64,000 nucleotides of DNA, taken from positions 248,001 through 312,000 of the forward strand of contig NZ_QTJV01000008.1 of NCBI RefSeq assembly GCF_003412465.1. Reading direction: 5' to 3'. Below are positions 51,801 to 61,300 of the stretch, piece after piece. The notes beneath the pieces are model-generated. The model was not told the DNA's origin. It saw only the letters and a list, made by a program, of their open reading frames with translations, and ran no database searches. This DNA comes from Chitinophaga silvisoli. GTDB taxonomy: Bacteria; Bacteroidota; Bacteroidia; Chitinophagales; Chitinophagaceae. The stretch's first letter is position 1; every line of letters begins with the position of its first letter. A program made the position numbers and the translations under genes.

Positions 51801-53255
51801 GGCACCGGGATAATCATAGTTGTCGTAATAGAAATAAGTAAGCGGGGTAAGCGCATTACTGCCGGCGATGCCCGGCAGGGGATTAGAGACATTGATGGTA
51901 GATGCCTGTCCGCCGGATGTTGCATCAATATACATTTCGACTGTAGCATTCGTGGTGGTTTCAAATCCAGGTGCCAGGGTAATGCTATTTGTAGCAAGAT
52001 AAATACTATTTCCATCGTAGCTGTCCAGTACCATGTCAGCTATTGCGGGAAAGGTAGACGTGATCGTCTGCGAACCATCTGTCACGGCATTCATGCTTGT
52101 CTGTAAATCGGCTCTGTTTATATTGGCTTTATAGAGTGCCGTCATCACCTGCCGGTTCAGGCCATCATAGAAGTTAACGAGCCATTCCTGGGGCGATTTG
52201 CTTCTTTGAACGGAGTCCTGCATAAAAACGAGTCTGTCCCTGGAATCATACACCATATTTACGGGTCCGACACCGGGGAGAGTTTTAACGATTACCCTAT
52301 TGCGAAAATCATATTGGTACTGGAAACAAAGTTCGTTCGCTACAGTTGTGTTCAGGTTCCACCCGCCGTTGATAAGCGTTACGGCTAAAGGGGGAATAAT
52401 CATTACAACCCGGCCCAGGTCATCATACACATAATAGGTACAAAGCCAGTTTTTGTGGGCATGGGTTACATCGGGCGTAGCTGATGCCTGCACTTTTTTA
52501 AGGATCACATGGCCTTCTTTATCTTTGAATTCTATCGTTTGGTTTTTAGCTTCGTCGGTGGTAATAACTTTATAAAGCTGACCGGCATTATATGTACCGG
52601 GTGATACAGGCAATCCTGTACCAGCGTTCCATATGCGTACAGAATCTGCCAATGAATTAACTAAATAGCTGCTCTCCACGGGATGATTACCTCCGTCTAT
52701 CGCCCAGCTGCTTCCCGGGCCATATACTTTTAGTACACGGTTTAAGGGAGATCTTTCATATTCTGTCTGGGTATAGTAGATGCTGTCGCCAGTGAAGCCG
52801 GGATTGAGTGTTGCATTCCTGTAAAAGGATTTCTCTGACTGGAAAGGGTTTTGCTTAAACTTACCGTCAGCGGTGTTCTCATCGTATTGAGCGTAAGGAA
52901 TATATTTATACTGTTCTCTTCCCATTGCATCATATACAACAGGTGTCACCAGGTCGTGTTGCTGCGGACTGTTGGCTTTGAGAACGGTTTGTACAAGCCG
53001 CCCAAGGCCATCAAAGTATTGGGTGGACTGTTTTACTTCTGTGGCAGTCCTGGCGGCAGTTGTAATTGCGGAGGTATCGGTGCTGGGCATATTAGGTTCC
53101 CAGACCCGGACAAAGTTGATATAAGGGGCTGACAGTGCTGGTTGGGTTACACCTACAGCTGCAGGAAGATTTGTTGATACGGGTTTGTTTTGTGCGTGAG
53201 CGGTAGCTGTTGTAAGCAGGATAATAATTGTCCACCTGGATATATGTAGTTTCAT
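48861..53255 (-). CDS. RHS-repeat (DUF6443-type) polymorphic toxin-like protein with JAB-like C-terminal tip
   Basis: 1464 aa with signal peptide (MKLHISRWTIIILLTTATAH). An N-terminal DUF6443-like region (YFDGLGRLVQTVLKANSPQQ) leads into many YD/RHS repeats (YDDLGRVV, YDFRNRVIVKT, YDANGNIQSM). The RHS-associated core ends with YGARMYDAQVGRWGVVDP and ...NDPILRIDPDGL, near residue 1256. The last about 208 residues are the variable tip: H1405-T-H1407-P, then PS1421DRGGD1426 and FRTFIILTKQ, resembling the JAB-like toxin (metallopeptidase/deubiquitinase fold) of polymorphic toxins. RHS shells enclose such tips until delivery. Overlaps the start of a lipoprotein gene downstream; paralogous to 58394-62866. 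Confidence 0.85.
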   Translation of the reverse strand: MKLHISRWTIIILLTTATAHAQNKPVSTNLPAAVGVTQPALSAPYINFVRVWEPNMPSTDTSAITTAARTATEVKQSTQYFDGLGRLVQTVLKANSPQQHDLVTPVVYDAMGREQYKYIPYAQYDENTADGKFKQNPFQSEKSFYRNATLNPGFTGDSIYYTQTEYERSPLNRVLKVYGPGSSWAIDGGNHPVESSYLVNSLADSVRIWNAGTGLPVSPGTYNAGQLYKVITTDEAKNQTIEFKDKEGHVILKKVQASATPDVTHAHKNWLCTYYVYDDLGRVVMIIPPLAVTLINGGWNLNTTVANELCFQYQYDFRNRVIVKTLPGVGPVNMVYDSRDRLVFMQDSVQRSKSPQEWLVNFYDGLNRQVMTALYKANINRADLQTSMNAVTDGSQTITSTFPAIADMVLDSYDGNSIYLATNSITLAPGFETTTNATVEMYIDATSGGQASTINVSNPLPGIAGSNALTPLTYFYYDNYDYPGAYKFQTGDVSRLRATSNPYSEAALTSGSTMTRGSVTGTKVRVLDTDTWLTTSTYYDDKGRTAQTIADNFAGGKDITTNQYDFRGKLLSTFLRHNNPRSAATYQTSVLTMMTYDHAGRLLNITKRLNEDSLQDKTIAANSYNELGALKQKRLAATTAGTQLDTLSYNYNIRGWLTGINKAYVNTTGSNMGWFGEEVNYDNGFSIPQFNGNISGVKWKTKSDGNARAFGYSYDNPKRLTAADFTQQNSGSTDWTQDKADFSVSGLAYDANGNIQSMVQKGMIGTSSTVVDSLTYHYLVSGSNKLMSVNDTSKTTAAKLGDFQNGAKQDDEYKYDVNGNQIQDLNKSITSIIYNHLNKPTVIRVKGKGVISYQYDANGVKLRKTVVDSTNNQVSTQVTDYIGAFVYQQDTLRELFHEEGRIRPLYATGSPVRFTYDYFERDHLGDVRVVLGAQSDSSKYAATMETSATSYENALFANIDNTRYEISKIAGYPQDNTTNPNAAVARLNGLSGQKIGPSLVLRVMAGDTIQLGVKAFYKSTGTSTSANTSNDMLTALINAFNAGSVSEGAHAATGTTSPIATSFNSTDYETLKQKDPSQNISGKPRAYLNYTLFDDRFNMVSENSGVKQVQGSPDALQTLATDKMLIRRTGFIYIYTSNESGDDVYFDNLIVAHNSGPLLEETHYYPFGGTMAGISSRALKGAAYVENRMKYNGKEQQHNEFRDGTGLELYDYGARMYDAQVGRWGVVDPLGEKHPEWSPFAYCLNDPILRIDPDGLTDFTFDKNTGEVKQVGEANKDPDRILKTNSKGEVKYDKKGVAKVAVDGLAKGFLSDGQNYKSKDYVFSVGGEGQPTLANFEDFAVKMSDYIGVELGGVYLSNDKGADANISKVYLDNYANNTLTSNSATYTKLYSDKEIKGMNLITDFHTHPTTGYGRSDIERPSDRGGDLQYRDENRESFRTFIILTKQANYPYNVQRIDYTNYNER

Positions 53256-53619
53256 TGAGCTATTATTTAGAAAGCGCCACTTATAATTTTCTATTAAATG
53301 GCAAACGAAAGTTTGAACCCCCTGGATTAATAACAGGATTATTGTCTCAAATCCGGATGTATTTAATTAATGATTTTCAATTGATTGCGGAGATACTGAG
53401 TCGCAAAACAAGTGGCATACGAACATGCAAATAAGTTTAGGTTCATAACTATAGGGCCTGTCTTAATGAAAAATTGGGCTAAAAGTAAAAAAAATGGTGG
53501 TTATATAGACAAAATTTTTATTCTGAGGAGGGAAATCTGGCTACTTATTAATAAGAAACCCCTGAAAATATATTATTAAACAGTATTAAATGCAATAAGA
53601 TTCCATCAATATATTCTCA
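53256..53619. other. Divergent intergenic region of the RHS locus
   Basis: 364 bp, AT-rich, without a convincing ORF, RNA gene or IS end. It should hold the promoters of the minus-strand RHS gene and of the plus-strand gene at 53620. Base composition is more AT-rich than most gaps in the window. Confidence 0.5.
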
Positions 53620-54237
53620 ATGAAGAAACAGATATATTTTATTGCCGGGATATTTCTATTTGTTACCTGTTTTTGGTTGGGTTGCTCCAGCTGTGAAAGG
53701 CATAAGAAAATAAATGCCAGGAATTCGGCATTAATTCGAAATAAGGATTCTGTTGATTTTATAAACAGAAGGATACAGGCTACAAACTCCCAAATCACTT
53801 CTTTGGCTACAGAAAAGGATGCGAAGGTATATTTATGCAATTCTTTGTATGATAGTCTTCATTTGACCATTCATAATTATCCCTGGGCATCCAGTTTTAT
53901 CTTCGCATTTGACAAGGAGCCTATTGAAATATTTTGGGATTATGCCAATAAAAAAACCCCGGAAGAAATGGATAATTTACTCAAAATGCAAGTTGTGCTG
54001 GCTGCGTATTCATTATGGGGAAATAATGCAGATACAATAAATCTTGTGAGGAGCAAGTTTAAATATTACGACTACTTAAAACATAATTTCCTTGATGAAA
54101 TTGGACAGCTAAAAGAACAACTGAAACCACTGCAAGCGAGTATGAAGGAGGATAGTAATACTTTAAAAGTACTCGACAAGCAACAGGATATTATTAGCAA
54201 GGAATTGGAAACATTAAATGCGGAGGGTATTTTATGA
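53620..54237 (+). CDS. Lipoprotein-like protein with coiled coils, unknown function
   Basis: 205 aa. N-terminal hydrophobic segment (IYFIAGIFLFVTCFWLGC) with a possible lipobox FWLGC, followed by a helical region predicted to form coiled coils (INARNSALIRNKDSVDFINR and LDEIGQLKEQLKPLQASMKE). A middle domain has aromatic-rich YPWASSFIFAFDKEPIEIFW. No family recognised. The last four bases overlap the ATG of the next gene (ATGA), so the two are cotranslated. Composition is AT-rich like the rest of this locus. Confidence 0.7.
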   Translation: MKKQIYFIAGIFLFVTCFWLGCSSCERHKKINARNSALIRNKDSVDFINRRIQATNSQITSLATEKDAKVYLCNSLYDSLHLTIHNYPWASSFIFAFDKEPIEIFWDYANKKTPEEMDNLLKMQVVLAAYSLWGNNADTINLVRSKFKYYDYLKHNFLDEIGQLKEQLKPLQASMKEDSNTLKVLDKQQDIISKELETLNAEGIL

Positions 54238-54620
54238 GTTCTCCAATTGGTAAATGGGTTGCGGATAATTTAATAGCTGCCCTGGTTTTATTGTTATCCT
54301 TTGCGGGAAACCTGTACCAGTGTAATCAGAATAAGATAAGTGTTGCAAGAGCAGACAGGGAGGAGAAAAGAGCCGTAGCCCTACAGCAACAGAAGTCTGA
54401 TTTTATAGATGGGCTGAACAAGCAGGTAAGTGATATTGACCAGGAAATTGCGAGAATCAGGGAAAATATTCGTTTACTTAATTTGCAAAGGATTCCAACT
54501 GACGGATATAGTTCATTTGATAATTCGTATGAGGCGATACGTGCCAGTGAAGATACAATTGCAGAATTAGCCGCGAACAGGCAGTTGCTTAAAGGGCAAA
54601 TTGCGGAGATGATAAAGTAA
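54234..54620 (+). CDS. Small membrane-anchored coiled-coil protein
   Basis: 128 aa. One N-terminal membrane helix (NLIAALVLLLSFAGNLY) and a long charged coiled coil (DREEKRAVALQQQKSDFIDG, QVSDIDQEIARIRENIRLL, TIAELAANRQLLKGQIAEMI), much like a spanin or a phage/secretion spacer, though no such family is recognised. Starts within the stop of the previous gene. The 237 bp after it hold a short CGTGGCA-CAT-TGCCACG hairpin (54809-54825) in the leader of the next gene. Confidence 0.7.
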   Translation: MSSPIGKWVADNLIAALVLLLSFAGNLYQCNQNKISVARADREEKRAVALQQQKSDFIDGLNKQVSDIDQEIARIRENIRLLNLQRIPTDGYSSFDNSYEAIRASEDTIAELAANRQLLKGQIAEMIK

Positions 54621-54857
54621 TAATAAGAGTGATTAATCAGGACAAAGACCAACCATTCAATTATAACACAAATGTTGTATACAATCGATCATTCCCCATT
54701 CTTACTTTTGAATAATAACCCGGGGGCCTTATTACTAATAATGTAGGATTGTCATCCATACTATTATATTCTCAAAGCACTCCTTGATTATTTATTTACC
54801 CACGAAGCCGTGGCACATTGCCACGTCTCTATACCAGGTTCAAATTACAGTATACCT

Positions 54858-57800
54858 ATGCGTAAATTTCTAAAATTTATGCCACTCTTATTGTTTGTGA
54901 GTGTGCATATGGCAGCACAAAGTGTTACGGATCAGCCTTCCCTGACGCAGGTGACTCCCCCCTCTCCCAATGCCGCATCCTTAGGCAAGTTTGGGGATAT
55001 ACCGGTGACAATGGCAACAGGATTGCCGCAAATTAGTGTACCGATTTATAGTTATAAGAACTTTGAAGGGACGCTGAGCCTGAATATTTCGCTGGATTAT
55101 CATCCTGGTGGGATTAAGGTGGATGAGATGGCATCGGATGTGGGAGCAGGCTGGAATTTGAATGCGGGGGGAGCGGTGACGAGGACGAGGAGGGGGATTC
55201 CGGATGAGATAACAGCGTATGGTTTTATGAATTCGCCATCCATAACGGATGAAGTTCAGGGCAACCTGCTCTATACCGGCCAATATTATCCTAATTATTT
55301 CGGGGAAGTAAATAGCAGTGTATATGACGGGCAAAACGACATCTTCAGCTATAATTTTGCAGGCTATACCGGCCGGTTTATGTTCGGCAAAAATGGAGAT
55401 TTCCTATTACTAACACCATCAAATATTAAAGTAACCCCACTGATTGTTTCAAACGAAATTGTAAAATTCACCATCGTTGATGAACAGGGGAAAACTTACA
55501 TTTTCGATGCAGTAGAGCGCAGTGATAATGGTTCTGCCGCAACATATCATATTCATACCTCTGCCTGGTATCTTACTAAAATAATAGCCCCTTCAGCAAC
55601 AGATAGCATTGTGCTGAGCTATGAGCAGGAATGGAGCAGGTATACAGCGGGAAAATTCGTAACGATGACTTATAGTCCTTCGGGGGCTAATCCGCCGAGT
55701 AAAACCCAGGAAACATCTTATACAACTGTGATCACAAACGGGGTACGGTTAAAGAATATTTCTTTTACCAGTGGCATTACGGTCAATTTTGTTTATGATG
55801 CCGCCTTTCGTACAGATCAGGTGTCTACTTCTCAGATGTCCAGATTGAAACAGATCAATATCACGGACGGACAATATACCCGTGGGTATAATCTTTACCA
55901 CGATTATTCAGTAAATAAGCTGACGTTAAAAAAAGTATTGCCATTCAGTGCAGGTGGAGAAATTTCAGGATATGAATTTTCATACTACAATGCATTGCCG
56001 GGCATACTAACTGACGCGCAGGATCACTGGGGTTATTACAACAACAATACCGGAGATTTTTTACCCCCTTACCATGACAAATATGGCTTTAACATACCTG
56101 GTGGTAACCGTTCCACAGATCCGGAAAGGGTAAAATATGGTTCACTTACCAGGATGAAATATCCAACCGGTGGGTATACCGATTTTGAAATGGAGGCTAA
56201 TACAGCAGAAGATCCCCGATTGAGTGATACGACCGTTAATATTATCACCACAAAGAGTAATTCGATTGGTGGATTGTATGTAACGAATACTACTCCTCTT
56301 ACACAATCCTTTACATTTAATGGAGATGCAGGTACAACCGGGGCTTTCACTGTCAATTTATTCCAGGATGGTTCTGCAAGCGGTTCCGGAACCAAAGCTA
56401 TTGTGGTACAGCTGAGAAATAGTGCCAATGCTATCCTGAGTACACAAACCATCGTCAACGACCTTTCACTTACTTATAAAGACTATGCTTTTAGTCAAAT
56501 AAATATGTCGCCCGGCACTTATAGCTTCTATATTTACACGCAAAATCTTGTATATAGTAATTACATTTCTATTGGGTGGACGGAGGATCACAGCAAATCA
56601 CCCGATACGACCAGAACTGTTACAAAGAATTTATATATAGGTGGATTGAGGATCAAATCCATCAAAGATTATGATGGAATTCATACCTGGCCGGCAAGTG
56701 CCAGAACCTACGAGTATGTTAAAAAGAATAGTGCGGTATCATCTGGGAGTTTAGGTATTATACCTGAATACTCATATACTGGTTTTTACGAGTTTTGGCC
56801 CCATAATCATAATGAAGGGGAGTTTTTCCCTGATCCGATTTACAAGTATCACGGGAATAGCGGTCCCTACGTAATTGTGAGAGTCAGTTCGCCGACGCAA
56901 TCTCTTGCCACCATCAATGGTAGTCCGGTGACTTATAGCAGGGTAGTTGAGAATTATTTGAACAATGGAGTCAGCAATGGTTATAAGGAAAGTTATTTCG
57001 CATCTTACCCATCAGGCGGATTAAGTGGCTATAATGGGTATCCGTTTACGCCGCCGGATATTGTTGACTGGGGCTTTGGCGAATTGCTAAAAGAGGTTAT
57101 TTACAATAAAGATAATGATTCTGTAAAAACCACTGTCAATGAGTATCAAACCTATACTTATCCTTATTATAACAATACTACGCGTTTGTTAAATTTTACG
57201 TCTATTGCAGTTGCACCTGTTGTCTTTGAGTTTAATGCGACAAGTACATTTAATTTTAACTCATGGGGGCAGGCAGAAAAGCCGATCTATTATCTTGTCC
57301 GGACTTTTACGCCTTCTTCCGGCAGAAAAGACCTGGTAAAAACAGTGGTGACCGAATACCAGAATGGGATCGGCATTACAGATACTACCAGGCTGGTGTA
57401 CGATAATTTATTTAATGTAAAAACGACTACCAGATATAATAGTAAAGGAGAGAAAATAGAATTTGTCAAATACTTCCCTTACGAGTATACCACCAGTGTG
57501 GCTACTACTATGGTTGCCCAGAACATGTACGGAATGGAAATAGGTAATGAATTATGGAAGACGATTGGTACCAATAAATACCTGATAAATGGTATGGTGA
57601 ACCAATATATTTCAACATCATCAGGTATCAGAAAGGGAGGTGCTGCTAAATTCTTAAGTGCGACACCTGTACTTTCTACTTCGGTGGCAGCATTTAATGC
57701 AGGTTCATTTATCAGGGATGCTAATTTATTCAAAGATTTTCTCTCTTTTAGCCAGTACTCTGATAAAGGTAATGTGATTGAACAAAGCATGGTCAATGGT

Positions 57801-58382
57801 ATGAAGAGTGCCTATATCTATGGTTATAATGGTCATTACCTGGTAGCAGAAGTCTCCAATGCCAGCTATTCAGAAGTTGCTTTCAGCAGTTTTGAAGAAA
57901 GTGGTAAAGGCAACTGGGCATATAGTGGCGCACCTGTCGCAGATGCAGGGGCCATGGTAGGGAAACGGGTGTATAGCTTGTCTAACGGGGCTATTACAAA
58001 ATCCGGTTTGATCAGTGGGAAATCCTATATCGTCTCTTACTGGAGTAAGAATGGTGCTGCTACCGTAAGTGGTAGTACAGTGGTACAGGGGCCAGTCAGA
58101 AATGGATGGACATTGTATACCCATACACTGACCGCAGGTAGTACGGGTGTTACTATACAAGGTAATGCAACGATTGATGAACTACGCCTCTACCCTGCTG
58201 ATGCGAATATGAAAACTTTTACTTATCAACCCTTGTATGGAATGATTGCCCTCAGTGATCCAAAGAGCAATTATGCTTTTTATGAGTATGATGGTTTTGG
58301 ACGCTTAAAGGTAGTCAAAGACCTGGACGGAAAGATTTTAGAAGTGTACGATTATCAGTACCAGGCATCTATCACTAAATAA
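54858..58382 (+). CDS. RHS/YD-repeat companion protein (no C-terminal toxin tip)
   Basis: 1174 aa from ATG 54858 (MRKFLKFMPLLLFVSVHMAA signal peptide); the frame from 54810 adds a non-signal N-terminus. Residues about 20-120 contain SLGKFGDIPVTMATGLPQIS and LDYHPGGIKVDEMASDVGAG with WNLNAGGAVTRT, the typical start of Bacteroidota RHS companion proteins. YD-like repeats follow, ending with YGFGRLKVV-type sequence (YEYDGFGRLKVVKDLDGK) at the very C-terminus. No core motif or effector tip follows. It lies 11 bp upstream of the large RHS gene and may be part of the shell or of the delivery complex. Confidence 0.8.
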   Translation: MRKFLKFMPLLLFVSVHMAAQSVTDQPSLTQVTPPSPNAASLGKFGDIPVTMATGLPQISVPIYSYKNFEGTLSLNISLDYHPGGIKVDEMASDVGAGWNLNAGGAVTRTRRGIPDEITAYGFMNSPSITDEVQGNLLYTGQYYPNYFGEVNSSVYDGQNDIFSYNFAGYTGRFMFGKNGDFLLLTPSNIKVTPLIVSNEIVKFTIVDEQGKTYIFDAVERSDNGSAATYHIHTSAWYLTKIIAPSATDSIVLSYEQEWSRYTAGKFVTMTYSPSGANPPSKTQETSYTTVITNGVRLKNISFTSGITVNFVYDAAFRTDQVSTSQMSRLKQINITDGQYTRGYNLYHDYSVNKLTLKKVLPFSAGGEISGYEFSYYNALPGILTDAQDHWGYYNNNTGDFLPPYHDKYGFNIPGGNRSTDPERVKYGSLTRMKYPTGGYTDFEMEANTAEDPRLSDTTVNIITTKSNSIGGLYVTNTTPLTQSFTFNGDAGTTGAFTVNLFQDGSASGSGTKAIVVQLRNSANAILSTQTIVNDLSLTYKDYAFSQINMSPGTYSFYIYTQNLVYSNYISIGWTEDHSKSPDTTRTVTKNLYIGGLRIKSIKDYDGIHTWPASARTYEYVKKNSAVSSGSLGIIPEYSYTGFYEFWPHNHNEGEFFPDPIYKYHGNSGPYVIVRVSSPTQSLATINGSPVTYSRVVENYLNNGVSNGYKESYFASYPSGGLSGYNGYPFTPPDIVDWGFGELLKEVIYNKDNDSVKTTVNEYQTYTYPYYNNTTRLLNFTSIAVAPVVFEFNATSTFNFNSWGQAEKPIYYLVRTFTPSSGRKDLVKTVVTEYQNGIGITDTTRLVYDNLFNVKTTTRYNSKGEKIEFVKYFPYEYTTSVATTMVAQNMYGMEIGNELWKTIGTNKYLINGMVNQYISTSSGIRKGGAAKFLSATPVLSTSVAAFNAGSFIRDANLFKDFLSFSQYSDKGNVIEQSMVNGMKSAYIYGYNGHYLVAEVSNASYSEVAFSSFEESGKGNWAYSGAPVADAGAMVGKRVYSLSNGAITKSGLISGKSYIVSYWSKNGAATVSGSTVVQGPVRNGWTLYTHTLTAGSTGVTIQGNATIDELRLYPADANMKTFTYQPLYGMIALSDPKSNYAFYEYDGFGRLKVVKDLDGKILEVYDYQYQASITK

Positions 58383-58393
58383 CTCTGGTCATT

Positions 58394-61300
58394 ATGAAAT
58401 TGCGATATAATTTAAGCCTGGGCTGTTTGTTACTGTCCCTTTCAGCGGCCGCCCAGGTACCTGGTGGAACATCCAGACCATCGGCTATAGCTGCACCTGT
58501 CCCAGCGGCTTATAACAATACAAGCATTAACCTGATCAGGAAATGGCAGGCAAATGCGCCTGGGACTGATACCGGTTTTGTTATCTCCCCCAGCCGGACT
58601 CCAGGAGAAATAACGATGCTGACTAATTATATGGACGGCCTGGGCAGACCTTTACAAACGGTGGCCAGGGGTATTAGTTCACTAGGCAATGACCTTGTTT
58701 CTCCCCATGTATATGATTCATTTGGGAGGGAGCATTTCAGGTACATGCCTTATATCCAGCAAAGTGCCAATACAAACGATGGGAAGTTCAAAACGGATCC
58801 TTTTAATGCCCAGAAAGCATTCTTTCAGAATACTACACTGAATCCTGACATGGCAGGAGAAGCGATTTACTATAGTCAGGTTGATTTTGAAAACTCGCCC
58901 TACAGCAGAGAACTAAATGTATATGCGCCAGGCAATAGCTGGGCTAAAGAAGGAGGAAATCGTCCCATCAAAAAGCAATATTATGCCAATGATGTTACTG
59001 ACTCCGTGAGGATCTGGAAGCTTATAAACGGGATTCCGGTTAATTCAGGTATTTATCCAAAAGGTACTTTATACAAAACCGTATCAATAGATGAGCAGAA
59101 TAACCAGCTGGTGGAGTACACGGATAAGGACCAGCAAGTCATATTACGGAAACAGCTTACACAATCAACGTATACTGCACATGGTGGATGGGCCTGTACG
59201 TACTATGTGTATGATGATCTTGGTAATCCGGTTGTCGTAATGCCGCCTTTGGCTGTAGAACGGGCAATGATAGCGGGATGGGATGCAAGTGGGGTGATGG
59301 ATGAACTGTGTTACCAATATCAGTATGATGAACGAAGGCGCTTAGTGGTGAAAAAGCTGCCGGGTGCCGCCCCCTTGTATAAAGTTTATGATGTGCGGGA
59401 CAGATTAGTATTTAGCCAGGACGGGAATCAAAGAGCAAAGTCACCACAGGAATGGTTGGCGACATTTTATGATGGACAGGACAGGCCTACTATGACGGCT
59501 ATTTATAAAAGTAACAGCTCCAGGGAGGTATTACAGAATAGCCTGAAGAACAGCGTGGGGAGTAGTCAGGATATTTCTTATACCTTTCCGCTGATAGCGG
59601 ATTTATTTGTCAATAGTTATGATGGCAGCAGTAATTATAAAGCCAGTAATTCAATAACATTAGGACCAGGATTTGAGGGTACCGAGTTTACGGCAGAGAT
59701 AGATTTAATATCCAATAACGGCACATCAGTTATTACAGCCACAAATCCATTGCCTGCTCTCTCAGCCAGCGACTTGTATCCGCTGTCCTATACCTATTAT
59801 GATAATTATGGTTATGCAGGCCAGCTTGCCTATGAAAGTGCGGATTTTTCAAAACCACAGGCAGGTAGTAATCCATATGCGGAAACATTGCCGGGTACCC
59901 CGTTTAATACCACAATAGGCCTGGTAACCGGTACAAAAGTACGCGTGTTAGGTACGAATCAATGGATCACAACCAGCTTTTATTTTGACAGGAAGGGAAG
60001 AGAAATTCAGCGTGTGGCAGAAAACCAACCCGGAGGAAAAGATGTGTTGACTTCCCTGTACGACTTTAGCGGTAAGGTATTGAGTACGTATTTGAGAACG
60101 CGCAATCCCCGTTCATCACTTACACCTCAAACCACGACCCTGACTATGTTGTCTTACGATCAGGCAGCACATTTAAGCAGTGTAACAAAGCGAATCAATG
60201 ATGAGGCCACAAAAGACAGGGTGATACTGGCCAATACATACAACGAACAAGGACAGCTGCAATGCAAGCGATTGGATGTAAGCGGCAGCACTACACAGTT
60301 GGACACACTGACTTATTCCTATAACATCCGGGGATGGTTACAGGGTATTAACAAGGCCTATGTCAACTCCACTGCCACCAGCAACTGGTTCGGTGAGGAA
60401 CTTAATTATGACTATGGTTTTAGTACAGCTTTGTATAATGGGAATATATCCGGCGTAAAATGGAAGGCAGGATCAGATAATATTGCCCGTGCTTATGGCT
60501 ATAGCTATGATAAAATAAATCGCCTTGTGAATGCTGATTTCCGCCAGAGTACCGATGGGCAGACATGGACAAATAACTCAATGGATTTTACTGTTAGCAA
60601 CCTGAGTTATGATGCGAACGGGAATATTCAAAGTATGAAACAGATGGGATTGATTGGCACCGCGAGCAGTACTATAGACCAGTTGTCTTATACCTATAAG
60701 ACAGGTAGTAATAAGCTGGAATCCGTAACCGACGCGGTTAATACTACAACCGCAAAACTGGGAGATTTTAATAATGGAACTAATACCGGCAATGATTATA
60801 CTTATGACAATAACGGGAATACCATTACAGATCTAAACAGGGGTATCAGCAGCATTAGCTTTAATCATTTAAATCTGCCTGAAAAGGTAGTAATTGATAA
60901 TAAGGGGAGCATCACCTATTTGTATGATGCTGCGGGAAATAAATTGCAAAAGACAGTGGTGGATAATACCCTGTCGCCTGCTGTGACAACAGTGACCGAT
61001 TACGTGGGTGGAAGTATTTTTATAGGGGATACCCTCCAACAGATTGCCCACGAGGAAGGCCGGATCAGGTTTACATATGATTCAACCGGGCCCACGTATA
61101 CTTATGATTATTTTGAGAAAGATCATTTGGGTAATACAAGGGTGGTGTTAGGCACTACAACGCAATCCAATGTTTATGCGGCGACGATGGAAACGGCTGG
61201 CAGCGCTAAGGAAAATGCGCTTTTCAGTAACATCGATGCAACCCGCACGGCGTTGCCCGCTGCATATCCGGCAGATGCTACCACTAATCCAAATGCATAT

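Noticed and set aside
53440..53480. Possible insertion-sequence end (GGGCCTGTCT region)
   Set aside because: No inverted partner, no transposase and no target duplication visible.
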